The position numbers and the translations under genes were made by a program. Shown here piece by piece: positions 53,401-57,563 of a stretch of DNA of 64,000 nt; position 1 is the first letter of the stretch; every line of letters starts with the position of its first letter. The notes beneath the pieces were generated by a model. It was not told where the DNA came from, ran no database searches, and worked only from the letters and a program-made list of their open reading frames with translations. The stretch is from Chitinimonas koreensis. GTDB lineage: Bacteria > Pseudomonadota > Gammaproteobacteria > Burkholderiales > Chitinimonadaceae. Location of the stretch: positions 124,001-188,000 of the forward strand of contig NZ_CP060704.1 of NCBI RefSeq assembly GCF_014353015.1. Reading direction: 5' to 3'.

Positions 53401-56400
53401 CGCTGGCCGGCAACGAAACCCTGAGCAGCGGCGGCGGCGACATCCGCTTCGCCGCCACGGTCGACGGCGCGAGCCGCCTGGCCGTGAACGCCGGCGCGGG
53501 CGACGTGAGCTTCGTCGGCATCGTCGGCGGCAGCACGCGGCTCGGCGCGCTGGCGATAAACGGCAGCGGCGCCACCACCTTCGGCGCGGCGGTCAACGCG
53601 GCCTCGGTCGGCACCGACGCGGCCGGCACGCTGGCGATTGACGGCGGCAGCGTGAACACCACCGGCGTGCAGAGCTACGGCGAAGTGGCCGTGCTCGGTG
53701 CGAACACCACGCTGACCGGCACCATGGTGAACCTGCTCGGCGGCGCCAACGCAGCAAGCGCGGGTGCGCAATCGCTGACCATCGCCGGCGACGCGGTGAT
53801 CGGCGGCGCCGGCCTCGGCGCGACGGCTGCGCTGAGCCAACTGGCGATCAGTGGTGCGAGCACGCTGAACGGCGGCGTGGTGAACACCAGCGGCGATCAG
53901 GGCTACGGCGGCGCGGTCACGCTGGCCGGCAACGAAGTCCTGAACAGCAACGGCGGCGACGTCGTCTTCAGCGGCACGGTGAACGGCGCGCGCAACCTGA
54001 GCGTGAACGCCGGCACCGGCGACGCGAGCTTCGCCGGCATCGTCGGCGGCAGCACGCGCCTCGGCACGCTGGCAGTCAGCGGCAGCGGCGCCACCACCTT
54101 CGGCGCGGCGGTCAGCGCGGACTCGGTCGCGACCGATGCGGCCGGCACGCTGGCGCTCAACGGCGGCAGCGTGAACACCACCGGTACGCAGAGCTACGGC
54201 GAAGCAGCCGTGCTCGGCGCGAACACCATGCTGACCGGCACGACGGTGAGCCTGCTGGGTGGCGCCAATGCCGCCGCGGCCGGCGCGCAGTCGCTGACCA
54301 TTGCCGGCAACGCGGTGATCGGCGGCGCCGGCCTCGGCGCCACGGCGGCGTTGAACCAGCTGTCGATCAGCGGCGCGAGCACGCTGAACGGCGGCGTGGT
54401 CGACACCACGGGCGACCAGGCCTACGGCGGCGCAACCACGCTGGCCGGCGACGAAGTGCTGAACAGCACCGGCGGCGACATCGTCTTCGGCGGCACGGTG
54501 AATGGTGCACGCGGCCTGACGGTGAACGCCGGCGCGGGCGACGTGAGCTTCGCCGGCATCGTCGGCGGCGCCGCGCGCCTCGGCGCGCTGGCAGTCAACG
54601 GCAGCGGCGCGACCACCTTCGGCGCGGCGGTCAACGCGGCCTCGGTCGCGACCGATGCGGCCGGCACGCTGGCGCTCAACGGCGGCAGCGTGAACACCAC
54701 CGGTACGCAGAGCTACGGCGAAGCGGCCGTGCTCGGCGCCAACACCACGCTGACCGGTACCACCGTCAGCCTGCTCGGCGGCGCGGAAGCAGCCACCGCC
54801 GGCGCACAGTCGCTAGCCGTCGTCGGCGACGCGGTGATCGGCGGCAGCGTCGGCGCCATCGCGGCGCTGAGCCAGCTGTCGATCAGCGGCACCAGCCTGC
54901 TGAACGGCGGCGCAGTCAACACCACCGGCAGCCAGACCTACACCGGCGTGGCCACGCTGGGTGCCGACACGACGCTGACCGGCAGCATGGTCAGCCTGCT
55001 CGACGGAGCGGGCGCCAGCACGGCCGGCGGCCAGTCGCTGGCCATCGTCGGCGACGCGGTGATCGGCGGTGCCGGCCTCGGTACCTCCGCAGCGCTGAGC
55101 CAGCTGTCGATCAGCGGCGCGAGCACGCTGAACGGCGGCAGCATCGACACCACCGGCGACCAGAACTACGGCGGCGCCGTGACGCTGGCCGGCGACCAGG
55201 CGCTGCACAGCGCAGGCGGCGACATCGCCTTCGCCGGCACGGTGAACGGCGGCCATGCGCTGGACATCGACAGCGGCGCCGGCGACGTCCGCTTCGCCGC
55301 CGCGGTCGGCGATGCGGCCCGCCTCGGCGCGCTGTCCATCGCCAGCGCCGGCCAGACCCGCTTCGACGCGGCCGTCAGCGCGGCTTCGATCGCGACCGAC
55401 GCGGCCGGCACGCTGGCGCTCAACGGCGGCAGCGTGAACACCACCGGTACGCAAAGCTACGGCGAAGTGGCCATCCTCGGCGCCGACACCACGCTGACCG
55501 GCAGCCTGGTCAGCTTGCTGGCCGGCGCGGAAGGCGGCCCGGTGCCGGTCGGCGGCCTGGTCGCGGCGGCCGTCGCGGGCGAAGGCCACAGCCTGACCAT
55601 CACCGGCGACGCGGTGATCGGCGGCGCAGGCCTCGGCGCCCGGCAATCGCTCGGCAGCCTGTCGATCAGCGGCGCGAGCACGCTCGAGGGCGGCGTGGTC
55701 AACACCAGCGGCAACCAGAGCTACGGCGCGGTGACCCTGCTCGGCGACGAAAGCCTCAGCAGCGCCGGCGGCATGGTGACCTTCGCCGGCACCGTCGATG
55801 GCGCGCACGATCTGACCATCGACAGCGGCAGCGGCGACGTCCGCTTCGCCGCCGCGGTCGGCCAGGCCGAGCGCCTCGGCGCCCTGCTGGTGAAGAGCGC
55901 CGGCAACACCCGCTTCGACGCGGCGGTCGGCGCGGCCTCGGTCAGCACCGACGCGGCCGGCAGCCTGTCGCTCAACGGCGGCAGCGTGAACACCACCGGT
56001 GCGCAGCGCTACGGCGAAGTCGCCATCCTCGGCGCCGACACCACGCTGACCGGCAGCCTGGTCAGCCTGCTGGCCGGCGCCCAGGCGGCGGCAGCCGGCA
56101 GCCAGGGCCTGAGCATCGTCGGCGACGCGGTGGTCGGCGGCAGCGGCCTGGGCAACCAGGCGGCGCTCGAGCAGCTGTCGATCAGCGGCAAGACCACGCT
56201 GAACGGCGGCACGGTGAAGACCACCGGTACCCAGCTGTACGGCGGCAAGGTGCTGCTGGGCAGCGATGCGCTGCTGTCCGGCACCACGGTCAGCCTGCTC
56301 GGCGGCGCCGACGCGCTGGCGGCCGGCGAGCAGGACCTGAGCATCGTCGGCAACGCCCGGCTGGCCGGCGCCTTCGGGGCCGACCAGGCGCTCGGCGCGG

Positions 56401-57509
56401 TCTCGGTCAGCGGCGACAGCGAACTGGGCGAAGGCAGCATCCGCACCACCGGCGGGCAGCACTACGCCGGCGCGGTCAAGCTGGTCGGCAACCAGTCGCT
56501 CGGCAGCGTCAACGGTTCGCTGGTGTTCGGCAGCACGCTGGACAGCGCCAACGGCTCCGACCTCGCGCTGACCGCCACGGCCGGCGCGATCGAGGTCGCC
56601 GGCGCGGTCGGCGGTACGCAGGCGCTCGGCGGCTTGACGCTGGCGGCCGGCTCGACCGTGACCTTCGCCCAGCAACTGCACGTGCGCAGCCTGCGCCAGA
56701 CCGGCGCGACCGGCACCACCCGCTTCGGCGGCGCGGTGCTGGCCGACGGCGCGGACGGCATCGTGCTGAGCGGCGACAGCTTCGCCTTCGACGGCACGCT
56801 CACCGCCGCGCAGGGCAGCATCGCCATCGCCAACAGCGCGAGCGGTACGCTGACCTTCGCCGCCGGCAGCGCGATCAGGGCGCTCAGCGGCTTCACCCAG
56901 ACCGGCGGCAGCCGCGTCGTGCTGCCGGCCAGCATCCAGATCTCGGCCGGACCGTTCAGCGTGGCGGCGCCCGCCGAACTGCGCGCCGGCGCGGCGAACT
57001 GGGTCATCGACGGCTCGGTCACGCTGAGCGGCCTGTCGGGTCCGGAAACGGTGCTGACGCTGTCCTCGCACGGCGCGCTGCTGATCGGCCTGAAGGACGG
57101 CACGGCGGAGCAGAAGGTGAACCTGCTGCAGCTGATCGTCCCGAGCGCCGCCTCGGCCCAGCTGTACGGCACCGTGGCCGGCAAGGACGGTTCGCTCGCC
57201 GCATCGGTGATCGACGGCCCGCTGCGCGGCAAGCCGTACTACATTAACGATACCGAGTGGGGACCGACCGACGCGGTCAGCCGCATCATCTCGACCCAGG
57301 TGCCGCAGCTGCCGGTGCCGAGCACCCCGGACGCCGCCGCCCTGTTCACCGGCGCGGTGCAGCCCGACGGCATCGGACCGGACGCCCTGGCGGCCTTCAC
57401 GGCGCCGCAGGTGCTGACGATCGACGAGGTGTTGACCGGCGGTACCGGTGGCGACGACGATGACGACGCCAAGAAGAAGTCGAAGCAGTCCTCCGCAGGT
57501 GGCCAGTAG
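29448..57509 (+). CDS. Giant TpsA exoprotein (filamentous haemagglutinin-type adhesin), about 9,353 residues
   Basis: One uninterrupted frame of 28,062 bp. The start at 29448 is preceded by AAAGGAG. Residues 1-51 form an extended basic signal peptide ending NLAHA. The TPS secretion domain follows, with the hallmark VNPNGVIFG at about 133-141. Next come two repeat zones predicted to form a long beta-helix. About 30.8-40.7 kb holds degenerate repeats with LDFSxxxDRxLxxGxxDV motifs (about 11 copies). About 40.7-56.4 kb holds about 30 modules around TTGTQSYGELAVLGADTTL. The C-terminus contains GPLRGKPYYINDTEWGP and ends in an acidic then Lys-rich tail (GDDDDDAKKKSKQ), with no membrane anchor. It is rich in Gly, Ala, Ser, Thr and Asp, and I noticed no cysteine. 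Mass is roughly 0.85-0.9 MDa. The likely role is surface adhesion or biofilm; that is inferred. Confidence 0.93.
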   Translation: MNSRKITRSRSTPSPLYRFFRRLRPRRMPKTTLSTLAMLVGSMLSGNLAHANPTGGQVVAGSATFANSDPNTLNIFQSTNKAIINWKGFSIGANETVNFLQPGASSVTLNRVLGNDPSSIFGRLNATGTVMLVNPNGVIFGAGSRIDVGGLVATTANIRDDDFMAGRYAFDQASNQAGARIVNQGEITIRDSGLAALVAPSVQNSGVIEARLGRVALGGAKTFTLDFHGDGLLSFDAGSAVSELPDGALVVNSGEIRAEGGSVLLSARAVKGVIDHVINTDGLIVATSVGSENGRIVLSGGGAGTVAVKGTVDASGRGAGEHGGQVIVTGEHVAVGAGTVVDASGAAGGGEIALGSSGLNGAAPHSAAGQFADKSQTVEVAAGAALKADALANGDGGAVTLWSSDTTRFGGSISARGGEQGGDGGFAEVSSSKNIGLTGTVDLRAPQGQTGLLLLDPTDLRIVYAASGAGSQDSNAGDGTVASGDADQGSGATLNTVSSTLLEGLAGNTNILLQATGQITVEAMGLGNRLDLQTTGGNSFTLQSTQSGGIRFLDANTEIRTQGGDIKLEALGVGSTLGNIGKLTSNGGAITLNSTGDIQLAGDINASSGIVTLQSIAGSIANKAATSPLVTGGAVKLLAAAGSVGASGSAISVSTATLFGQTGGNLYAGSDTQLTQLSLTLDDVVAGTSTFQLTAPSQSFVLSEGGDGRYLLGAATSTADLDFSLSVDRTLQLGTVDVVAGPLALTSRQGDILAVDSSSHLTAAGLTLTAKGSTGSNGAIGNGSQSIVTNVNTLTATAGSGGVHLSEDGYLTLNHLVASGNSSVSAGDDLTVGNVAIGSNALTLSAGGALLDDGDTSTTIGAAQVTLSGATEIGTSVDRMVTSASTINASSTSGGAYLKSTAASVTLDITAGNGDISVLTGGTTTVTKLESGTDASGNDIDLTLTGTGELYLGIVDAGTLGNVSLTTANGSITSMGSDPVTGNRVSFKTATGLFDYNSLNAITKANVLVADIGAGGIILTQQGSATVEKLNTSGYYAYLTATSGDLTLGSVKTGAGGIASITASAGNIVGDTDVNTLIDASSITLASAGHLGQSGSQLQTSTTTLSLSGVGDINLKNTGYTLSSLTIDNKHATPGAANTLAIDSPYLTFGIFDTGTEYQMDDLVGQGLSTVSFTGDQSIRVGQVMLPAGALSLTASAGDITGDSNDQTRITANSIKLSAAAGGIGSAGTPIDVNTNTLDLTTRGDLYIRDLADLTKLTISSKHADGTTSYGMDIVAQSLNFDVSDSAGGHSLNTLTDASGLTLSFTSDRSITIGDVDVTYTGSATLNSTNGNLIDDGNKSTWLLAKDTTLKASQAIGASGAGYLDVITGTLGAQASGGGVYVTLPMPTGNDNYVGAVTLGSLLNGSVSAVGGPVVIKASHGDIALGTSISVSGASNSITLEATAGSILNASASMLSTGSNAGTVSLKAGGAIGASDKQVYLGAATLSAEAGTGLYVSGTSGMSLLNLAAGSAIAVGTSSGNLTVGTVGLTGAGEVALTASSGSILDDGNAGTGISADKVTLSAASGSVGSTSSALNLTVDEASVTARGDIGIANSQAFDSLAITRGSSSSGSFAITAGGGQVFTLSEDASASYLQTVSSATALDFSFTGVRGLTLGDIDVGAAGSATLAGAGEVISDGVAGSKVAAGKVSLTAGSSNSIGTSSLAVDVVGTSDLALSAGRDFYVSDDTALTKLALTSTNSTTSAGTASVFGLTLNGLDLVADDNGTTQTVDLTGANAGLLTDFSFTNRKNIRISEIVASNAKVTLATSGGGANSNISSLNPSGLVNAAEAVLSAVSTVDGNGNIGTASARVGINAPKLTLVGSGNVYVDDAQNLSTLDATLSHVNSASNYTYDISAGNINSFVVVDGSTMSLGLAVLGSMNFAWSVDRALSLATVDAGTSSTGSIALTSRSAPSGTSPQINRSSGSLTAGHISLTAIGTNSGIGASATLSTSTQNLSIATGGNLSISNSTTLSSLKLEALHKKSPSSSNSYAISATGLTFSVTDNNTGPDGLKINSISQSGLDFSLKTDKVLTVGTLNVGGSGSVSLTAASATAGSYNAIRGVGANAVTADSLYLEGSSVAGATSGTQFYSVVNSLSSKLTGQLYLSNAGSLELQGNTVGTTADITVTGSSSITQNGSGLVAPIVKLTATQGSIGANGNAILTDTRQLSATSGGNIYVDNASDLYSLALTAKHNTVGQQGFVEVTAQDLALTVTDSVAGDRYTVSDMSDGSGLNFSFATDVDLDLGTLTAQAGRSLTLQTTGGDIERVSSGILGGDTVTLSASGSIGQSGSAMETETRNLALTTGANFYVNNSADLSNLSLTSTQSSGGVSPTYELSSWNLATFDLFDNGTTNVNSVIDTTGLNFSLSTQRNQLIRVIDVGPAGAVTLTGAGDIIGSSNTADRISAGQLTVTTTAGGAAGALADPLRISAPLVTFNVTGALNVESDTHIDSLILNVTHPTATYGGTYDIQSVLRTGGPQYGLFSGVDDVSGTTVTSLVDTGGLDFALTSDHKIIVGTVDLGTQGAVAMTSNGSDIVGDGNTATQVQAAKLTLTSPSGLVGATGSGNAVEATVDSLTVTANNGVNVSLHGSANLNGIISGGPITLTNDVGDIALGTIDASGQSITIDNQGGSILSGSLSNTGTVSLIASGSIGNRSAISTTALGNGTTTLSASASAAHGASGSVAVTESYSLIASTITAADDVSLAAGSDSNGITVGTITSGGDVVLNAGGGNLLGSSISNLITAESVKLVANTGSAAVGSSGTRLRVDTESLSINSVGSIYLTDLGDLSSLTIDRTGSGSSSTGTLSLVGSNFTMAATDSSGSATLTSVVDSSGLDFSYKTSGSIAVGTINVDSGAVVLTASPNSGSGSIGAINSSSLITAGDLTMTASGSSGAIGTSGTLLGLAVGSLTASSGSGGIYVKQAGTLTLDSLSTSGALTVDSSSGDLTIGSISTGSNSPITLTAGGGSILYGGGTLTAGGSSAAITLSAANGIGTALAPILVSAYNSGGSGSTVSATVTGTGSLYMTANGGIQGGLTTSVNNGATSVLAGGAMVVNGMSSGTDAAGNDISLRTSSGDITLQGNVIAGASNGKIELDAAGMLLNGSGTAKAEAFDVALNGAGGVGGLSNRFEVAGQRVQVTSSGGAIYLKNTSALTLTYLNSGGGLVNISGTASQQLLNLISGGAGIVVSSGPGTMVLGNIDAGAGTFTAVASSSGGRIIDDGQDGTRVVAAGVALTGSEGVGTSSRAIQTTTSALALASNTTGVGIYVTDDNSAGLTVSNARARGGDLVINTAGPTTVTNAQVDIDGNSVTLATSSGDLTVGTATAGTTSGVVNLTAAGSILATGSGTQVTAHTAALSAGGDIGVVTDASTGAGTPIKLNVSAISNLSSTGTGVISADNSGTGALVLGSGALSIGSGGSIYLKTAGDLDVTAGIALSGGNLSLDSAGTLKLSSAAISTTGAVRLIGSTDVLTDASGAAARELAVSASSLYLRSGSAGGDTTLTTTVGSLDAGLTGAAGLTVNNTGALSSAALSTSDGDITLTNSAGATVDTAAAGGTGRTIDLTATTGDLTVGTVNAGATGSIVLEAAAGSLLSASSSFIGASLDLTSATGIGTSGAAFDTSVASVAAQVTGTGGIYLDSSVDVTLGAMTTADGDISVTANGDILANGSISVGNSGNLALAATGGDVTLAQAFTNNGADSTRSGITLSGDNISLAGVVTSGAQSYTGATTFGADLTGKSIVIDGAVTLTSNATLSTEAANGNITVAGALVGAGSAATFKAGSGSVDLQSVASGLYSLTVTAGDITLAGVGSTGNQSYTGTTTLSGNYTTTSGGFNVIGAATLAGDVTIGTTSGTVDFSSTVDGAHGLDIDGGSGAVTFGGAVGGTTRLGALAVESSSAITFVDSVKAASLDVTGFSIAGGDIDTASGAQNYSDRIYLTNDLTLTGSTVTLSQGADSYGTPAHSLAIAGDAVLGDSIGGIYLISDFSVSGATTINGGGIYTSGDQTYTGAVTLNVDLGMNTGGGDIGFGSTVDGAHELYITAGAGDATFNGAVGGTTRLGILTVNSSGATTFGAAVKTASVSTDSVGTLALNGGSIDTTYGQSYGERAVLGADTTLTGSTVTLNGGADAATAGSQSLSIVGDAMISGAVGANAALGSLSISGASTLGGATIDTSGNQTYTGAVTLTTVTTLNADDADIAFGSTVDGGYALNVVTGSGDATFSGAVGSTGQLGALDVDSGGATTFGGTVGATSVSTDAAGTLAINGGGVTTSGTQSYGELAVLGADATLTGSAVSLLGGADAAAAGTQSLIVDGNAVIGGDLGAGAMLGGLSVSGSTQLGGSVSTNANQTYTGAVTLTDDVTLTANSANVSFASTVDGAHALSVDTGFGDATFSGAVGGVTRLGALVVHSDAATTFGAAVSAASVATDASGTLAINGGGVDTTGTQSYGELAVLGADTTLTGSTVSLLAGADAASAGSQSLSIVGDAVIGGDLGAGAMLGELSISGTSQLGGSVSTNANQTYTGAVTLTGDVTLQANSANIGFGSTVDGAYALTVSTGSGDATFSGAVGGGTRLGALEVDSGGETTFSTAVTAASVVTDSAGTLTIGGDIDTTDDQSYGESALLTGNTTLTGDTVSLLGGAEAASAGGQFLIIDGDAVIGGALGGSAALASLSISGTSSLGGGTVNTTGSQTYTGAVSLTADNTLHATSSNIGFGGTVDGAHALTVGTAFGDATFADAVGGTTRLGALTVNSSGATTFGGAVSAASVTTDAFGTLAIDGGSVDTTGIQSYGERAVLGATTTLTGSTVTLSNGADASSNGGQALTIAGNAVIGGDVGSGAALDQLTVTGTSALNGGTIHSLGDQLYSGAVTLGGDVSLVSGGGDVTFSGTVNGAHGLAIDSDAGDVQFNGAVGNTTRLAALSIDASGATGFAGSVRAASVSTDGAGTLAIDGSSINTTGTQSYGETAVLGADTTLTGSEITLLNGADATSSGGQSLDIMGNAVIGGAGIGAGTALSGLSISGTGTLHGVVIDTLGSQNYNGAVTLLGDVSMSSGGGNVGFNGGIEGTHDLAIDSGAGNVLFSGAIGGTTTLGALSVVSSGQTRFDAAVDAASVSTDAAGTLALNGGSVTTSGTQSYGELAVLGADTTLTGSTVSLLGGADADVAGNQSLTIVGNAVIGGDIGAGAMLNSLSVSGSTSLGGSVSTDGNQTYTGAVTLTADTALQATAADIGFGSTVDGAHALSVDTAFGDATFAGAVGGTTRLGALTIDSSSTTTFGGTVRTASVVTDAAGSLALDGGSVDTTGTQSYGEVALLGANTTLTGSTVSLLAGAEASTIGGQSLAIVGDAVIGGSIGASTELSQLSISGASALNGGVVDTTGTQSYGGLATLGTDAALSGSTVSLLGGAEAATAGAHSLSIDGDAVIGGALGASAALESLSITGASELGGGIINTAGSQIYTGAVTLTADATLHADSANIGFGSTVDGGHGLTVGTAAGDATFAGAVGATTRLGALAVDSSGATTFSGAVRAASVGTDGLGSLAIDGGSVNTTGMQSYGESAVISDNTTLTGSTVSLLGGAEGTSAGGQFLSIVGNAVIGGAIGGSMELASLSISGASSLGGGTVDTTGSQTYTGAVALAADNTLHASSANIGFGSTVDGAHALTVGTAFGDATFAGAVGGTTRLGALTVNSSGATTFGGAVSAASVTTDAFGSLAINGGSVDTTGTQSYGESAVLGADTTLTGTAVSLLGGVDATTAGGQSLAIVGDAVITNGLGAGTALNALSISGASTLAGTFKTIGGQQYGDDAGDAVTLAGDVSLDSGGTITVPSTVDGAHDLSIRTDGALAQFTGAVGAGTRIGVLSTASDTNVQFDGTVRASAVQATGSSHWNVNGGSVDTTGDQNYGGLWLGSASHLTSNGGDVHFGGTLNTASDLTVDSGSGNVNFSVFGVGGALIVNSSGVTTLSALSMGAGSVTTDAAGSTVLGGNLSTSGGQHYGDAVTLAGDTELSGDSIYFGSTVDGGHNLTISSTSTGFGGAVGGTERLGALTSNASLYTGFAGTVAAASVTTGSGEAYLDGGSVDTTGAQHYAGHVQLGVDTTLHGTTVSLLSGADAASAGGQSLNIEGDAVIGGGLGANTALNQLSISGSSSLNGGTVETTSTQSYTGLATLGADATLIGSTVSLLGGADAASAGSQSLTIVGGAVIGGAGLGAGAALNQLQIAGPAVLNGGVVNTSGFQSYGDALTLAGDEILSSGGVVSFAGTVDGAHDLTISSGNADVQFSGVVGGDTRLGDLAINSSGQVYLAAAVNAASLTTDAAGGLNVNGGSVDTTGAQSYGEAIVLGADATLTGSTVSLLGGADAAAAGGQSLTITGNAVIGGAGLGATTALGQLAISGASTLNGGVVNTTGAQTYTGAVTLAGYEGLNSGGGDVTFAGTVNGAHGLAVHAGTGDVQFAGSVGGTTRLGALAVDGSGATTFGAAVSAASVTTDAAGTLALNGGSVNTTGAQSYGELAVLGADTTLTGSTVSLLGGADAAAAGSQSLTIAGNAVIGGAVGANAALSSLAVSGSSALDGGTVDTTGTQSYTGAVTLGADTTLTGSTVSLLGGTDAATAGGQSLTIAGNAVIGGGIGGAAALSQLSIGGASTLNGGVVNTTGDQTYSGAVTLAGDESLASGGGDVTFAGTVNGAHGLAVNSAGGDVQFTGSVGGTTRLGALAVNGSGATTFSTAVNAASVATDAAGTLAIDGGSVNTTGMQSYGEVAMLGADTTLTGTTVSLLGGANAAAAGAQSLTIAGDAVIGGAGLGATAALSQLAISGASTLNGGVVNTTGDQNYGGAVTLAGDESLSSNGGDLSFAAAVAGAHDLSVASSGGDVTFGGTVDGVQDLTVNAGAGDTSFAGSVGGSARIGVLAVNGSGATTFSAAVNAASVATDAAGTLAIDGGSVNTTGTQSYGEVAVLGADTTLTGTTVSLLGGADAAAAGAQSLTIAGDAVIGGAGLGATAALSQLAISGASTLNGGVVNTAGNQTYGGAVTLAGDESLSSNGGDLSFAAAVAGAHDLSVASSGGDVTFGGTVNAVQDLTVNAGAGDASFAGIVGGTTRIGALAVNGSGATTFSAAVNAASVATDAAGTLAINGGSVNTTGMQSYGEVAVLGVDTTLTGTTVSLLGGANAATAGAQSLTIAGDAVIGGAGLGATAALSQLAISGASTLNGGVVNTTGNQTYGGAVTLAGDESLSSNGGNVSFAAAVAGAHDLSVASSGGDVTFGGTVNGVQDLTVNAGAGDVNFAGSVGGTARIGALAVNGSGATTFSAAVNAASVVTDAAGTLAIDGGSVNTTGMQSYGEVAVLGADTTLSGTTVSLLGGADAATVGSQSLTIAGDAVVGGAGLGATAALSQLAISGASTLNGGVVNTTGNQTYGGAVTLAGDESLSSNGGNVSFAAAVAGAHDLSVASSGGDVTFGGTVNGVQDLTVNAGAGDVSFTGSVGGTTRIGALAVNGSGATIFSAAVNAASVATDAAGTLAIDGGSVNTTGTQSYGEVAMLGADTTLTGTTVSLLGGADAATVGSQSLTIAGDAVIGGAGLGATAALSQLAISGASTLNGGVVNTIGDQTYGGAVTLAGDESLSSNGGNVSFAAAVAGAHDLSVASSGGDVTFGGTVNGVQDLTVTTGAGDVSFAGSVGGTTRIGALAVNGSGATTFSAAVNAASVVTDAAGTLAIDGGSVNTTGTQSYGEAAVLGANTTLTGTMVSLLGGADAATVGGQSLTIVGDALVGGSLGANAALASLSIDGASTLDGGVVNTSGNQAYTGAVTLAGAETLTSGGNVNFGGTVNGAHALSVNGSGETRFGGAVNLASLSTDAAGTLAIDGGSMTTTGAQSYGETAVLGANTTLAGTTVSLLGGADAATAGGQSLTVTGDAVIGGAGLGASAALAGVSISGASTLNGGVVNTTGDQNYGGAVTLAGNETLSSGGGDIRFAATVDGASRLAVNAGAGDVSFVGIVGGSTRLGALAINGSGATTFGAAVNAASVGTDAAGTLAIDGGSVNTTGVQSYGEVAVLGANTTLTGTMVNLLGGANAASAGAQSLTIAGDAVIGGAGLGATAALSQLAISGASTLNGGVVNTSGDQGYGGAVTLAGNEVLNSNGGDVVFSGTVNGARNLSVNAGTGDASFAGIVGGSTRLGTLAVSGSGATTFGAAVSADSVATDAAGTLALNGGSVNTTGTQSYGEAAVLGANTMLTGTTVSLLGGANAAAAGAQSLTIAGNAVIGGAGLGATAALNQLSISGASTLNGGVVDTTGDQAYGGATTLAGDEVLNSTGGDIVFGGTVNGARGLTVNAGAGDVSFAGIVGGAARLGALAVNGSGATTFGAAVNAASVATDAAGTLALNGGSVNTTGTQSYGEAAVLGANTTLTGTTVSLLGGAEAATAGAQSLAVVGDAVIGGSVGAIAALSQLSISGTSLLNGGAVNTTGSQTYTGVATLGADTTLTGSMVSLLDGAGASTAGGQSLAIVGDAVIGGAGLGTSAALSQLSISGASTLNGGSIDTTGDQNYGGAVTLAGDQALHSAGGDIAFAGTVNGGHALDIDSGAGDVRFAAAVGDAARLGALSIASAGQTRFDAAVSAASIATDAAGTLALNGGSVNTTGTQSYGEVAILGADTTLTGSLVSLLAGAEGGPVPVGGLVAAAVAGEGHSLTITGDAVIGGAGLGARQSLGSLSISGASTLEGGVVNTSGNQSYGAVTLLGDESLSSAGGMVTFAGTVDGAHDLTIDSGSGDVRFAAAVGQAERLGALLVKSAGNTRFDAAVGAASVSTDAAGSLSLNGGSVNTTGAQRYGEVAILGADTTLTGSLVSLLAGAQAAAAGSQGLSIVGDAVVGGSGLGNQAALEQLSISGKTTLNGGTVKTTGTQLYGGKVLLGSDALLSGTTVSLLGGADALAAGEQDLSIVGNARLAGAFGADQALGAVSVSGDSELGEGSIRTTGGQHYAGAVKLVGNQSLGSVNGSLVFGSTLDSANGSDLALTATAGAIEVAGAVGGTQALGGLTLAAGSTVTFAQQLHVRSLRQTGATGTTRFGGAVLADGADGIVLSGDSFAFDGTLTAAQGSIAIANSASGTLTFAAGSAIRALSGFTQTGGSRVVLPASIQISAGPFSVAAPAELRAGAANWVIDGSVTLSGLSGPETVLTLSSHGALLIGLKDGTAEQKVNLLQLIVPSAASAQLYGTVAGKDGSLAASVIDGPLRGKPYYINDTEWGPTDAVSRIISTQVPQLPVPSTPDAAALFTGAVQPDGIGPDALAAFTAPQVLTIDEVLTGGTGGDDDDDAKKKSKQSSAGGQ
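31590..38110 (+). repeat. Degenerate repeat class 1 within the TpsA gene
   Basis: About eleven copies of a diverged module share an anchor such as LDFSLSVDRTLQLGTVDV, LTLSFTSDRSITIGDVDV, LDFSFTGVRGLTLGDIDV or LDFALTSDHKIIVGTVDL. Each is followed by an LT-rich strand and a GDI turn. Spacing is about 500-700 bp. Sequence divergence is high, so these are old duplications. Confidence 0.75.
40730..56450 (+). repeat. Repeat class 2 within the TpsA gene (~30 modules)
   Basis: Modules of mostly 171-194 residues share the segments TTGTQSYGE, LTGSTVSLLGGADA, GNAVIGG, SISGASTLNGG, QTYTGAVTL and GALTVNSSGATTF. Measured periods are 513 bp near 42.3-43.3 kb, 519 bp near 54.1-54.6 kb and 582 bp at 49.7-52.6 kb. 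A degenerate stretch lies at about 46.9-47.8 kb. Confidence 0.85.
49677..52586 (+). repeat. Homogenised block: five consecutive 582-bp periods
   Basis: The anchor G(C/T)GCTGGCGG or its variants recurs at 49677, 50259, 50841, 51423, 52005 and 52587, exactly 582 bp apart (194 codons). The units are nearly identical in DNA as well as protein. They contain an extra 21 codons (around AGAHDLSVASSGGDVTFGG) compared with the 519-bp modules. Confidence 0.88.
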
Positions 57510-57563
57510 CCGGCAGCCGGCCACGGGCAGATTCAATCAACGTTTCGCCGATCGAAAGAAACC

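Noticed and set aside
29394..57536. Very long open frames on the reverse strand opposite the giant TpsA gene (up to 16.6 kb)
   Set aside because: They arise because the sense strand almost never uses TTA, CTA or TCA codons, so the antisense frame has no stops. Their products are low-complexity Arg/Ala/Gly-rich sequences without family features.
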